The notes beneath the pieces were generated by a model. That model was not told the DNA's origin. It did not search any database and saw only the letters and a list, made by a program, of their open reading frames with translations. A stretch of DNA of 54,695 bases, from assembly GCA_024648785.1 (NCBI GenBank), contig JABYQB010000001.1, positions 1-54,695 of the forward strand, in the 5' to 3' direction. Of the stretch, positions 13,817 to 24,740 are shown piece by piece. The translations under genes and the position numbers were made by a program. The DNA comes from Candidatus Westeberhardia cardiocondylae. GTDB taxonomy: Bacteria; Pseudomonadota; Gammaproteobacteria; Enterobacterales; Enterobacteriaceae. Within the stretch, counting starts at the first letter, position 1; each line of letters opens with the position of its first letter.

Positions 13817-14149
13817 AATTTTTTCCTTTTGTTATTAAATCTTTATAAAAATATATGTTTTTGATGAAATATTTGTGAGTAGTAATATAAAAAAGATTTT
13901 GTAAAATAATAAATTTTTATTTATTATTTTATTTAATTTTAAGGAATTGATAAAATTAATATTTATTTAGATATTTTAAATTATTTAAATAATATTTGGT
14001 AGTATTAAAAAATAATTTGTGTTTGTTTTTTATTTATATTTTAATAATAGGTATAAATATATTATTAAAAATTTTATTTTTTAAAATTTTATTAATTATA
14101 TATTAGTTAATTGTATTAAATTTAATGAAGATATTTTAATATTTATAAT
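13817..14149. other. Divergent intergenic region nupC/mntH
   Basis: No gene is seen. Both flanking genes start here, so their promoters should lie within it, but the sequence is too AT-rich for me to single out -35/-10 pairs. I could not recognise an MntR or Fur operator. Confidence 0.4.
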
Positions 14150-15349
14150 ATGAAAAAAAGAATAAGATTTTCTCTATTAGGTCCTGCTTTTATTGCAGCA
14201 ATTGGTTATATTGACCCCGGTAATTTTGCTACTAATATTCAAGCTGGAGCTAATTTTGAATATAAGTTATTATGGGTAGTTACTTGGGCTAATATTATGG
14301 CTACTGTTATTCAATTGCTATCTGCAAAATTGGGTATTGCAACAAAAAAGAATTTAGCTGAACATATACGAGATAGTTTTCCTAAATATGTTGTTTGGGC
14401 GTATTGGGTGCAGGCAGAAATTATTGCTATGGCAACTGATTTAGCTGAATTTATTGGTGCTGCTATTGGTTTTAAAATGTTATTGGGTATATCCTTATTA
14501 CAAGGGGCAGTAATTACTGGTATTTTTACATTTTTAATTTTAATGTTACAAAATTATGGTCAAAAACCATTAGAATTAGTTGTTGGAGGTCTGTTATTGT
14601 TTGTTGCTCTTGCATATGTTATTGAATTATTTTATTCTAAACCAGACTTTTATAAATTAAGTGTTGGTATTATTGTGCCAACTTTACCAAATAGTGAAGC
14701 AGTTTTTTTATCATCTGGTATTTTAGGTGCTACTATTATGCCTCATGTAATTTATTTACATTCTTCATTAACTCAAAAAAATCATATAGGAACTCGTTTT
14801 GAGCAATATTCTTCGACTAAATTAGATGTTGCTATTGCTATGACTATTGCTAGTTTTGTTAATTTAGCAATGTTGGCAACTTCCGCTTCAACATTTCATT
14901 TTAATGGTCATACCAAGATTATGGATTTAGATGAAGCTTATCTAACTTTATCTCCGTTATTGAATAATACTGCTGCTACGGTTTTTGGATTAAGTTTAAT
15001 AGCATCTGGTATTTCTTCTACTGTTGTTGGAACTATGGCTGGTCAGGTAGTTATGCAGGGATTTATTCGTTTTAGTATTCCTTTATTTTTAAGAAGGATA
15101 ATTACAATATTTCCATCTTTTATGGTGATTTTTTTTGGTTTAAATCCAACCAGAATTCTTATTGTTAGTCAAATGCTATTGAGTTTTGGTATTGCTTTAG
15201 TTTTAATTCCATTGCTTATGTTTACTAGTAATCGTATTTTGATGAAAGATATGGTTAATACTTGTTTAATTAAAGTTTTAGGTTGGATTATTGTAGTTGT
15301 TGTTATTAAATTAAATATTTATTTGTTTATTAGGACTGTTTTGGAATAA
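14150..15349 (+). CDS. mntH: Proton-coupled Mn2+ transporter MntH (NRAMP family)
   Basis: MntH imports Mn2+ (and less well Fe2+) across the inner membrane with protons. The 399 residues (E. coli about 412) carry the NRAMP metal-site motifs DPGN in helix 1 ([17 protein letters not shown]) and MPH in helix 6 ([14 protein letters not shown]), plus about eleven hydrophobic helices. Similarity to the E. coli protein is strikingly high for this window; only the N-terminal tail before MRLALMGPAF-like sequence is shortened. It sits next to nupC as in E. coli. Regulation is not apparent. Confidence 0.97.
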   Translation: MKKRIRFSLLGPAFIAAIGYIDPGNFATNIQAGANFEYKLLWVVTWANIMATVIQLLSAKLGIATKKNLAEHIRDSFPKYVVWAYWVQAEIIAMATDLAEFIGAAIGFKMLLGISLLQGAVITGIFTFLILMLQNYGQKPLELVVGGLLLFVALAYVIELFYSKPDFYKLSVGIIVPTLPNSEAVFLSSGILGATIMPHVIYLHSSLTQKNHIGTRFEQYSSTKLDVAIAMTIASFVNLAMLATSASTFHFNGHTKIMDLDEAYLTLSPLLNNTAATVFGLSLIASGISSTVVGTMAGQVVMQGFIRFSIPLFLRRIITIFPSFMVIFFGLNPTRILIVSQMLLSFGIALVLIPLLMFTSNRILMKDMVNTCLIKVLGWIIVVVVIKLNIYLFIRTVLE

Positions 15350-15780
15350 AATAAGGAATATAGAAATTTTATTATTTCATTTAAATTTTATTATTTTTTT
15401 TGTTTTTTTGTTTTTTTAATAATATTAAATATTTCATATTGTTTTTGTAAAAAATGTTTGTTTTTTTGATGATTAATTTTTAAATTTATAAAAATATTTG
15501 AAATGAATTTTAATTTTTATGTTTTATATGTATTTTTTTGTTTATATATCTTATTAAAATTTGTATAAATTTTATATTTATTATTTTATATTTATAATAT
15601 TTATATATTTTTAATATTTTATCTATATGGAATAATTTAATAAATTTTAATTTTAAAATATTTTTTATTTTTTGTTTATTATGTATATTTTAGATATTTT
15701 TTTTATTTTATATGTAAATATGTTTTAATGTTTAAGTTTTTATTTTTAATTATTTATAATAAAATTAAGTAATAAGAATT
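15350..15780. other. Intergenic stretch mntH/rppH
   Basis: About 430 bp of almost pure A/T with no supported gene. No clear hairpin or promoter was found. In E. coli other genes separate these loci, so this is probably eroded DNA at a deletion or rearrangement junction. Confidence 0.45.
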
Positions 15781-16278
15781 ATGAAAATTATTGGTAAATA
15801 TAGACCTAATGTAGGTATAATAATTTGTAATTATCATGGTAAATTATTATTAGCTAGAAGATATGGAAAAAAAAATTCTTGGCAATTTCCTCAAGGAGGT
15901 ATTGATGATACTGAAACTGTAAATGAAGCAATGTATAGGGAATTATTTGAAGAAGTTGGTTTAAAAAAGGATGATGTTCGTATTTTAGCATATACAAAAT
16001 ATTGGATTAAATATAATATTCCAAAAAATTTAATAAGATTAAATAGTATTCCTTTATATATTGGACAAAAACAGAAATGGTTTTTATTAAAACTTATGGT
16101 ATCAGATAAAAATATTAATTTAAATTGTAATTGTATATCTGAATTTGATAAGTGGTGTTGGGTAAATTTTTGGTATCCAATGAAAAAAATTGTGTTTTTT
16201 AAACGTCATGTTTATCGTAAAGTTTTAGAAGATTTTTTTAATGTTTTGTTTAATTTTTTTATGAGTTTGTTATTTTAG
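15781..16278 (+). CDS. rppH: RNA pyrophosphohydrolase RppH
   Basis: RppH removes pyrophosphate from the 5' end of triphosphorylated mRNA, which triggers RNase E decay. The Nudix box is complete: GGIDDTETVNEAMYRELFEE continues to VG, within residues 38-60, with the REXXEE glutamates. YRPNVGIIICN near residue 7 and GQKQKWFLLK near residue 99 are family-specific. It is 165 residues versus 176 in E. coli; the variable C-terminal tail is shortened. In E. coli rppH is followed by ptsP and lgt; here ptsP is gone. Confidence 0.96.
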   Translation: MKIIGKYRPNVGIIICNYHGKLLLARRYGKKNSWQFPQGGIDDTETVNEAMYRELFEEVGLKKDDVRILAYTKYWIKYNIPKNLIRLNSIPLYIGQKQKWFLLKLMVSDKNINLNCNCISEFDKWCWVNFWYPMKKIVFFKRHVYRKVLEDFFNVLFNFFMSLLF

Positions 16279-16597
16279 TTTTTATTTTTATATAATATTT
16301 GATATATTTTGTATTATTGAATATATTAAATTTTTAATTTGTTAAATATATTAATTAATATTTCTTATATTTTATATTTTTAATATTCTTTATTAATTTT
16401 AAATATATTATTAAATTATTGATTTTAATTTTTATTGTTTTTATTTTATTTAATAATATATAATTACTTGTATATATTTATTTTAGTAAAATTATTTTAT
16501 AAGTTTTTGTGATTATTTTATGTTTTGTTTATTTTTATTGTATGTTTTTTAAATTATTTTTATTTATTATTTAAATGTATTTTATTGGTGAAGTTTA
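16279..16597. other. Intergenic stretch rppH/lgt, site of the missing ptsP
   Basis: About 320 bp without a gene. In E. coli ptsP (PTS-Ntr enzyme I) lies here. I could not recognise any PtsP remnant in either strand. Confidence 0.5.
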
Positions 16598-17440
16598 ATG
16601 ATGTATTATTTATTTTTTCCTCAATATGATCCAATATTTTTTTCTTTCGGTTTCTTTTCTTTTAGTTGGTATGGTTTTATGTATTTTTTTTCTTTTTTGG
16701 TTACAAAATGGTTTGTGATTAAGAATATGAGACATTTTTTTTATTGTAAAATTTCTAAGGAAGAAATTATAAATTTATTATATTTTTGTTTTTTTTTTAT
16801 GATAATTTTTGGAAGAATTGGTTATGTATTATTTTATCAATTTTCCTTTTTTTGTTTATATCCTTTAGATATATTTAAGATATGGAATGGTGGTATGTCA
16901 TTTCATGGTGGGTTATTAGGTGTAGTTTTCGCTATATTATTTTTATGTAGAAAAAAAAATTGTTTTTTTTGTTTAACTGATTTATTAGTTCAAATTATAC
17001 CGTTTTGTTTAGGTATGGGTAGGCTTGCTAATTTTATTAATGGAGAATTATGGGGGAAAGTTGGTATTAATTTTCCTTTATTAATGTTTTTTCCTGGTTC
17101 TTTTTTTAAAGATATAAATTTGTTAAATTCTAATTTAGAATATCAAGAAATATTTGATGAATACGGATTATTACCTAGGCATCCAGTTCAGATGTATGAA
17201 TTTTTTTTGGAAGGTATTTTGTTGTTTTTTATTCTTAATATTTTTGTTAAAAAATTTAGACCATTAGGAAGTGTTTCAGGTTTATTTTTAATTTTTTATG
17301 GTATTTTTCGTATATTTTCTGAGTTTTTTAGAGAAGAAGATTGTAAATTGTGTTTATTTTCTTGTAGTATTGGTCAAATTTTATCTTTTTTTATGGTTTT
17401 ATTTGGATTGTATATTTTATTTTGTTCATATTTTTTTTAG
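16598..17440 (+). CDS. lgt: Prolipoprotein diacylglyceryl transferase
   Basis: Lgt transfers diacylglycerol from phosphatidylglycerol to the lipobox Cys of prolipoproteins, the first step of lipoprotein maturation, in the inner membrane. The 280 residues (E. coli 291) show WNGGMSFHGGLLG (essential His region, near residue 95), GRLANFINGELWGKV (signature with the essential Arg, near residue 140) and a late RIFSEFFRE motif. About seven hydrophobic helices are present. Two ATG codons occur in tandem at 16598 and 16601 after a GGTGAAG site. The gene implies that lipoproteins are still made. Confidence 0.96.
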   Translation: MMYYLFFPQYDPIFFSFGFFSFSWYGFMYFFSFLVTKWFVIKNMRHFFYCKISKEEIINLLYFCFFFMIIFGRIGYVLFYQFSFFCLYPLDIFKIWNGGMSFHGGLLGVVFAILFLCRKKNCFFCLTDLLVQIIPFCLGMGRLANFINGELWGKVGINFPLLMFFPGSFFKDINLLNSNLEYQEIFDEYGLLPRHPVQMYEFFLEGILLFFILNIFVKKFRPLGSVSGLFLIFYGIFRIFSEFFREEDCKLCLFSCSIGQILSFFMVLFGLYILFCSYFF

Positions 17441-17590
17441 TATTTTAAAATATTTATTTTGTTTATTTTATATTTATTTATAAAATTTTTATTTTATATT
17501 AAATATTGTAAATTTTTATTTGAAACTAATTATAAATTTGTTTTTAAAATATTATATTTATATAATATAAATATAAATTTTGTTTATATT

Positions 17591-18556
17591 TTAAATTTTG
17601 TATCCCATATTTTGTCTTATGTATGTTCCAGCTCCTAGTAATCCTGGTTGTTTATGTTTAATTAAATAAACTGGTATATTTTTAAGATATTCTTTAAATC
17701 GTCCTTTATCTTCGAATGCATATCTAAAATTTGATTTAAAGAAAAATTTTAAAAATTTTGGAATTATTCCACCAGCTATATATACTCCTCCAAATGTTCC
17801 CATATTTAATGCTAAATTTCCTCCAAAACTTCCCATTAGTGTACAAAATAATGATAATGTTTTTTGACTATACGGGCATGTTTTTTTTATAGCTTTTTTT
17901 GTAATTTGTTTTGGTAGAAGATTTTTTGGTATTTTCCCTTTAGATTTTACAATTGCTTTATATAAATTGACTAGTCCTGGACCTGATAAGATTTTTTCAG
18001 CTGAAACATGTCCTAGTTCTTCTCGTAGTACTGATAGTATATTATCTTCTTCTTTACTATTTGACGCGAAATCTACATGTCCACCTTCTCCTGGTAAATT
18101 TACCCAATTTTTGTTAATTTTTATTAAATGGCTTACTCCTAATCCTGTCCCAGCTCCATAAATTACTATAGGTTTTCCTTGTATTGGTTTTTTACCTCCA
18201 AATTGTATTATATCTTTTTTTTTTAATACAGGTATTGACATAGCTATTGCTGTAAAGTCGTTGATTATTTCTAGTTGTTCTAATTTAAGATTAAATTTCA
18301 TTTTTTTTATGGAAAATTCCCAAGTGTGATTTGTCATAGAAATTTTGTCTTTTGTAACTGGGCAAGCAATAGCTATACATGCTTTTTTTATTTTATTTTT
18401 TTGATTATTTATATAATTAGAAATAATATTTTCAATATTTTCGTGATTTTTAACAGTGTAAATGTGTATTGCAGAAATTTTTCCTGTATGTATGTTACAT
18501 AATGCTAATCTGGTATTTGTTCCACCAATATCACCAACTAGAATGTAATTTTTCAT
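17591..18556 (-). CDS. glk: Glucokinase
   Basis: Glk phosphorylates free glucose with ATP to glucose-6-phosphate. Its 321 residues equal the E. coli length. The phosphate-binding motif [12 protein letters not shown] lies near residue 8; NDFTAIAM, the [11 protein letters not shown] segment, [11 protein letters not shown] and VYIAGGIIP are present. The start is supported by GGAG about 10 nt upstream. It implies entry of unphosphorylated glucose. A copy of the 32-nt repeat abuts its ribosome binding site. In E. coli glk lies near mntH, so it belongs to the same ancestral block. Confidence 0.97.
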   Translation of the reverse strand: MKNYILVGDIGGTNTRLALCNIHTGKISAIHIYTVKNHENIENIISNYINNQKNKIKKACIAIACPVTKDKISMTNHTWEFSIKKMKFNLKLEQLEIINDFTAIAMSIPVLKKKDIIQFGGKKPIQGKPIVIYGAGTGLGVSHLIKINKNWVNLPGEGGHVDFASNSKEEDNILSVLREELGHVSAEKILSGPGLVNLYKAIVKSKGKIPKNLLPKQITKKAIKKTCPYSQKTLSLFCTLMGSFGGNLALNMGTFGGVYIAGGIIPKFLKFFFKSNFRYAFEDKGRFKEYLKNIPVYLIKHKQPGLLGAGTYIRQNMGYKI

Positions 18557-19139
18557 ACTGTTTAATCTCCATTTTCATTTATAAAAAATATTTAATTTTA
18601 TTTTATTAGGATAATTCAATTTTGAATAAATTTATATATTAAATTTTTATATTAAATTTAATAATTATTAATAATTTTTGTTTTTAATTAGTATGTTTTT
18701 ATATTTTTGTTGGTGTATTAATTTTATATATTGTATTTTTATATAATATTAATTATATATCTCAATTGATTATATTTATGTAAGAATGAATATTTTATAT
18801 TAATTTGATGTATTATAAAATTTAATAATGTTTATAATATATTTTATTTATTTGTTTGTATATTACATTTTACATGTTTTGGTAAATTAATATTTGTTAA
18901 ATGTATAGATTTTTAATTGTTTAAATTTATTCATTTTATTTATGTTAATTAATTTGTTTAATCTATTTAAGATGTTAATTTTGGTATATTATTTAATATT
19001 TTAATATATTTTTGTATTAATATTGAATTTTATATTTTTGAATATTAAGTCTATTTTTTATTTTATTAATTTTTGTTTAAATATTTTGTAAATTATTTGT
19101 GATGTTTTTATTTTATTTATATAATTTACATGTTTTTTA
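18557..19139. other. Intergenic region between rnpB and glk
   Basis: About 580 bp with no supported gene. Besides the 32-nt repeat next to glk I see no structured element. Both flanking genes are on the minus strand, so a terminator for rnpB and a promoter for glk are expected but cannot be pointed out. Confidence 0.45.
18571..18602. repeat. Copy 2 of the 32-nt exact dispersed repeat, upstream of glk
   Basis: Identical over 32 nt to 10521-10552. It lies directly upstream of the glk ribosome binding site on the glk strand, so it would be part of its leader or promoter region. Confidence 0.6.
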
Positions 19140-19538
19140 AGAGTTAGCTATTAAGCCGGGTTCTGTCTTGGACAGTCATTTATCTAGATTAATATTTGCA
19201 TATTAATTCAAGCGGCTTACCAGGATTTTAATAAATTAGGACAACATTATTTTTCCTATTTAGCCTTGCTCCAGGTGGAGTTTACCTTGCTTCTATCTGT
19301 TTCCAGATGTACGGTGTGCTCTTACCACACCTTTTCACCCTTACCATTTTTATATTTTAATATTTTTATTATATAGTTTTATAAAAATTTTGGCGGTATT
19401 TTTTCTGTGGCACTTGTCGTAAGTTTTCACTTCCCAGGTGTTACCTGGCACCAATTTTGTCCTATTTTTTTTTGGAGCCCGGACTTTCCTCTTCTTCTGT
19501 AAATATTATTAAGAAGCGACTGTCTTAGCTAACTCTTT
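19140..19538 (-). ncRNA. rnpB: RNase P RNA (catalytic subunit)
   Basis: This is the ribozyme that matures tRNA 5' ends. The minus strand contains the universally conserved blocks GAGGAAAGTCCGGGCTCC near the 5' end, GGTAAGGGTGAAAAGGTGTG and GTAAACTCCACCTGGAGCAA in the middle, and AGACAGAACCCGGCTTA near the 3' end. The ends pair through AGAGTTAGCTA/TAGCTAACTCT (helix P1). About 399 nt compares with 377 in E. coli, and a peripheral helix is AT-expanded (around 19345-19390). The 5' end overlaps the last codons of rsmI. Confidence 0.97.
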
Positions 19539-20445
19539 TGATAATATTATATAACTTTTTATTTTGTTTTATTGATTTTTTTTGTGATTTTATAAATTCT
19601 TTGTATAATATGTTTTTTTTTATATTAAATATTTTTTCTACCAATTTTGTAGATTGCTTTAAAGATATTTCTTGTTTTAAGATGTAAATTGTTTGTATTG
19701 CTTTTATTATGTTATTATTTTTTTGTATTGAATTGTTTCCTTCTATTAATAGTACTATTTCGCCTTTTTGTAAATTTTTGTCATTTTTTATTCTATGAAG
19801 TATCATTTTGCTTGGTTCTTTATATATTTTTTCCCATTTTTTTGTTAGTTCTTTTGCTAATGTAATTTTTCGTTTTGTTCCAAAAATTAATAAAATATCT
19901 TTTATTGTATTTAATAGTCTATGACATGATTCATAGAAAATAATAGTTCTAGATTCTTCTTTTAGTTTTTTTAAGTATTTCAATCTTAATTGTTGTTTTT
20001 TTGGTAAAAAACCTTCATAACAAAATTTATTTGTTTTTAATCCAGATACAGATAATGCAGATATTGCTGCACAAGCTCCTGGAACTGGAATAACAGGTAT
20101 TTTATTTTTATGACATTGTTTTACTAATAAATATCCTGGATCATTTATTAGTGGTGTTCCAGCATTTGAAACTAATGCTATACTTTTACCATCGGAAAGT
20201 TTTTTAAGTAATATTTTTGTTTGTGTTTTTTCGTTATGATTGTGTAAAATTAATATTTTTTTATTCTTGATTGAAAAATTTTTTAATAATATATTTGTAT
20301 GTTTTATGTTTTCTGCTGCTATAAGATTAGCATTTTTTAAAATATGTAATGCTCTTTTTGTAATATCTTGCATGTTTCCAATAGGAGTTGCTACTACATA
20401 TAATTTGGATTGTGAAATTAGTGGTATTTTAATTGTTTTTTTCAT
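19525..20445 (-). CDS. rsmI: 16S rRNA 2'-O-methyltransferase RsmI
   Basis: RsmI methylates the ribose of C1402 in 16S rRNA using SAM. The 306 residues (E. coli 286) belong to the tetrapyrrole-methylase fold. Visible motifs are LYVVATPIGNMQDIT near residue 15, ALVSNAGTPLINDPGY near residue 94, PGACAAISALSVSGL and FYESCHRL. The C-terminus is extended and Lys-rich. Its last codons and stop overlap the 5' end of rnpB on the same strand, so the two are probably co-transcribed at least in part. Confidence 0.95.
   Translation of the reverse strand: MKKTIKIPLISQSKLYVVATPIGNMQDITKRALHILKNANLIAAENIKHTNILLKNFSIKNKKILILHNHNEKTQTKILLKKLSDGKSIALVSNAGTPLINDPGYLLVKQCHKNKIPVIPVPGACAAISALSVSGLKTNKFCYEGFLPKKQQLRLKYLKKLKEESRTIIFYESCHRLLNTIKDILLIFGTKRKITLAKELTKKWEKIYKEPSKMILHRIKNDKNLQKGEIVLLIEGNNSIQKNNNIIKAIQTIYILKQEISLKQSTKLVEKIFNIKKNILYKEFIKSQKKSIKQNKKLYNIIKRVS
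19546..19551 (-). promoter_or_regulatory. Candidate -10 element of rnpB inside rsmI
   Basis: A perfect TATAAT on the minus strand ends 8 bp before the inferred 5' end of RNase P RNA. It lies inside the last codons of rsmI. No good -35 hexamer stands 16-18 bp upstream, so the call rests on position and the -10 only. Read-through from rsmI is the alternative. Confidence 0.4.
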
Positions 20446-21128
20446 TTTATTTTTATTTTTATGTTATTAATTTTAGTACATTGAATTATTTTAGTGAAAT
20501 ATTTATTATTTTTTTTGGTTTAAAAAGTTGTTTTGTTTTTTATTGTTTTATTTTAAAGTTTTGTTAATTAATATTTATAATATTTTTTATATTATTTTTT
20601 GTGTTTATTGTTTATTTATAAATATTGTATATTAAATTTTGGTATATTTTTATTTTTTTGTAAAATATTATATTTATATAATATTTTATTTATTGTAATA
20701 TGTATTTATTGTGTTATATTTTAATTTGTTAAGTGTTAATAAATATTAAAATTTACATTTAATAAATATTTTAAAATAATAATTTTACTAAAAATTATGT
20801 TATGTATTTTAAATTTATTTTGTTATTTATAGTTTTATATATTTAAAATATTTAATTAAAAATTTGAATTATATTGATATAGTTTTAATTTTTTTTATAT
20901 TTATGGTTTTTTTTGTATTTTTTATAAATGTTTTGTACCTATTAATTGATTTTATGATTCTATATTTATATTTTTTTGAGTTAGAAATTATTTATATATA
21001 AATTGTATTTTATGTTTAATTAAAACAATTAATTATAATATTTTGTATTTAATTAAATTAATGGTATTTTAATATTTAAAATAAATTAAAGTGAATTTTT
21101 TATTTATTTAATGTTTTGATAATTTAAT
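20446..21128. other. Divergent intergenic region rsmI/recB
   Basis: About 680 bp, one of the longest gene-free stretches. It has no supported open frame, tRNA or stable hairpin that I can see. In E. coli recB is preceded by ptrA; no PtrA remnant is recognisable. Confidence 0.45.
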
Positions 21129-24100
21129 ATGTTAATGTTAATTACAAAGAAAACATTTAGTTCATATAGTTTTCCTTTAAAATCAGGTGTATTTTTAATT
21201 GAGTCTTCTGCTGGAACTGGGAAAACTGATACATTATCTACAATATATTTACGTTTGTTAATTGGAAATTTTGATAAAAATAATTTTTATAAAAATAATG
21301 TCGAAATAGAAAAAATTTTGGTTGTTACATTTACTGAAGAAGCTACAAAAAATCTTCGTTTTCGTATACGAAAAAAGATTAGTGATTTTCGTGAAGCTTG
21401 TATTCGTGGATATAGTGATAATTTTTTTTTTCTTCGTTATTATCAGGAATTAATAATTTGAATGTTGTTATATCTAGGTTGGTATATTTTGAAGAAAATA
21501 TAGATAATATTTCAGTTTTTACAATTCATAGTTTTTGTTTGAACATTTTAAAAATGTGTCCTATAGAATGTAATATATCTTTGAGACAAAAATTATTGGA
21601 TGATGAATATCAATTATATGAACAAGCATGTATTAATTTTTGGCGTCGTTATTTTTATGTATTAGATTTAAAAATAATAAGAATTATCAAAATATATTGG
21701 AAAGATCCTAATGCCTTGTTAAGGGATTTATATCCTTATTTAATAAGGGATATTCCAAAGAATTATTATAATTATAATATTTGTGAAATATCTTTAGATG
21801 TTAAATATAAATTAATAATTTTATTTATTAATAGATTTAAGTGTAAATGGAGATCAATGTTTTTTGATATTAATATAATATTGAAATATTATTATTTTGA
21901 TTTACGAATTTTTGTGCAACAAGAAATATTTTTGTGGTTAAAAAAAATTGATAAATGGGTTAAAAAAGAAACTTTGGATTATGAAGTTCCAAAAGAATTA
22001 AAATATTTTAATAATTTTAAATTAAAAAATTTTTATGTGAAAAATGTAAATATTAATGATATTCCATATTATTTATTATTTAAAGATATAAAAAGATTGT
22101 ATTATAAAATTTTTTCATTTCGTGCATTAATATTAAATATAGCTATAAGAGAAATTAAAAATGAGGTTTATCAAAAAAAATTAATTTGTGATGAATTTGG
22201 TTATGATGATTTATTATATTATTTAAATAATGCTTTATCGTCTTTTCATGGTGAAAGATTGAAAAAATTTATACGTTCTTGTTATCCAATTGTTTTAGTT
22301 GATGAATTTCAAGATATTGATGTAAAACAATATGATATATTTTATAAAATATATTTTAATAATTTTATTTGTAGTTGTATGTTATTTTTTATTGGTGATC
22401 CAAAACAGTTAATATATTCTTTTAGAGGGTCTGATATTTTTTCTTATATTAATATAAGGAATGAGATATCTTTTAGATATACATTAGATATTAATTATCG
22501 TTCTTCTAAAAATTTAATTAATGCAGTAAATAAATTATTTTTGTCTTTGAATTATCCATTTGTTTTTCGTGATATTACTTTTGTTCCTTCATTTTCTTGT
22601 TGTAATAAAATATTTAGATTTATTTTAAATAGTAAAATTCAACCTGCTATGCATTTTTATTTACATTCTTCTCTTTATGTTAATAAAGATGAATATCAAA
22701 GATTTATGGCATATAAATGTTCTCATAGAATTTATAGTTTTCTTGTTGCTTCTATAAAAAAAGATGCATGGTTAGAAAATTGTTTTGGACGAAGGTTACT
22801 AACATTATCTGATATTGTTGTTTTAGTTCGTAATAGATATGAAGCAAAAATTATGTATGATGTTTTAACTGAATTTAAAATTCCTGTAGTTTTTTATTCT
22901 AGTTATAATAGTAGTGTTTTTAAAACTATGGAAGCGAAAGATTTATTTTGGGTTTTACGTGCTATATTATCACCTGAAGATGATATATTGTTTTTTCGTG
23001 CATTATCTACTGATATATTAGGATATGATTCTGTTTTTATTAGTTCTTTACATGATAATAATATGAAAAAATATAATTTAATTAAAAAGTTTATTTATTA
23101 TCGTAATATATGGGAAAAATATGGAATATTATCTATGTTAAATATTATGTTTATGAAAGATTACATGATTAAAAATTTTCATAATTTTATTGATGGAAAA
23201 CAAAAATTTAATAATATTATGCACATAGGTGAATTATTAAGTATTGTTTCTAAAAAATTATTTGAAAAAATGTCTTTAGTTAATTGGCTCTTTTTTAATA
23301 TTAGTAATCCTGATGATAGATCTGAAGATCAGAAAATTCGTATTGATAATGATAATAAATCAGTAAAGATTATGACGATTTATGCTTCTAAGGGATTAGA
23401 GTTTCCTATAGTTTTTTTACCATTTATTGCAAATTTCTGTTTTAGAAAGTATTTTTTTTTTCATGATCGTAAAAATTATATGGAAAAATTAGATTTTGTA
23501 AGTGTTAGTGATATTAATTTTAAACTTTCAGATGAAGAAAGATTATCTGAAGATATTAGATTATTGTATGTTGCGATAACAAGAGCTGTTTATTGTTGTA
23601 ATATTGGTATTTCTGCTTTGTATTATCATACTATTACAAACAAATCTAGCATTATGCATTATAGTTCAATAGGTTATTTAATTCAACAGGGAAAACCTGG
23701 TGATTTTTTTTTCCTTAGAAATTGTTTATACTTATTAAGTAAACGATCTAATTATGATATTGTTTTTTCTGATGAAAAGAATATTTCTAAAATAGATTTA
23801 TTAAAATCAAAGGAGATTTTGTCATTTTTTGTAATAGAAAAAACAAAAAAAAATAAAGTTTTTAATATTTCTTATGATATTTGGAATGTTACAAGTTATT
23901 CTAAGTTATGTTATAAATATTCTTCTTTTTATAAGAGTGGTATTGAAAAATTAAAATTTGTTTTGGATAATTTTAAAAATGGTCAATTAAGTAATTTAGA
24001 AAATATGTCTTTAAATCCATTTACTTTTCCTAAAGGTGTATTAACTGGTGTTTTTATACATAGTATATTTGAATTGTTAGATTTTACGAAACCGTTGGAT

Positions 24101-24715
24101 GAAGTATGGTTATATGATCATTTAGTTAAATATGGAATTAATATTATTTGGTTTCCAATGTTAGTAAAATGGATAAAAAGTATTTTATTGTATCCATTAG
24201 ATGGAAAATATTTATCTTTATCTTCTATTTCTGTAAATTCGAAAAAAACTGAGATGGAATTTTCTATTTTTGTAAAAAATGTTGTAGATGTTTCGGATTT
24301 TGAATGTATTTGTAAACGTTATGATAAATTATCAAATCGTTGTTTAAATTTTAATTTTAAATATTTTTATGGATTTATAAAGGGTTTTATTGATTTGGTT
24401 TTTTTTTGGAATAATAAATATTATATATTAGATTATAAATCTAATTGGTTGGGTGATAATAATTCTTGTTATTGTGTTAAGAATATGGAAGATGCAATTA
24501 TTGATCATCGTTTTGATTTACAATATCAAATATATACTTTAGCATTACATCGTTTTTTACGAATTAGATTAAGAAATTATAATTATGAACGTGATTTTGG
24601 TGGTGTTTATTTTTTATTTGTACGCGGTGTTGATATATGTTTTCCTGGTTATGGTGTTTATTATTGTTTTCCTAAAAGTGAGTTAATTTGTGATTTAGAT
24701 AAATTATTTTGTTAA
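21129..24715 (+). CDS. recB: Exonuclease V (RecBCD) subunit RecB, interrupted by a one-base frameshift at a T10 tract
   Basis: RecB is the 3'-5' helicase and nuclease subunit of RecBCD. The first 110 codons (21129-21461) hold Walker A SSAGTGKT (residues 26-33) and VVTFTEEAT, then hit TGA. The rest (frame containing 21458-24715) holds VFTIHSFC, DEFQDID, GDPKQLIYSFRG, the late helicase motif LLYVAITRA, and the nuclease residues GVFIHSIFELLDF, FIDLVFF and DYKSNWLGD. The frames meet in T10 at 21422-21431. One extra T gives about 1195 residues (E. coli 1180), with exactly 31 residues between the SDN and VFTIH landmarks in both proteins. All later motifs are intact, which argues against decay. recD follows 25 bp on. 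Confidence 0.93.
21422..21431 (+). promoter_or_regulatory. T10 homopolymer: presumed transcriptional slippage site in recB
   Basis: A run of ten T marks the point where the two recB frames join. Adding one U in the transcript restores the full reading frame. RNA polymerase slippage at long A or T runs is known to rescue frameshifted genes in AT-rich insect symbionts. A homopolymer sequencing error is the alternative. Confidence 0.65.
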
Positions 24716-24740
24716 GTATGTTATATATTTTAACATTATA

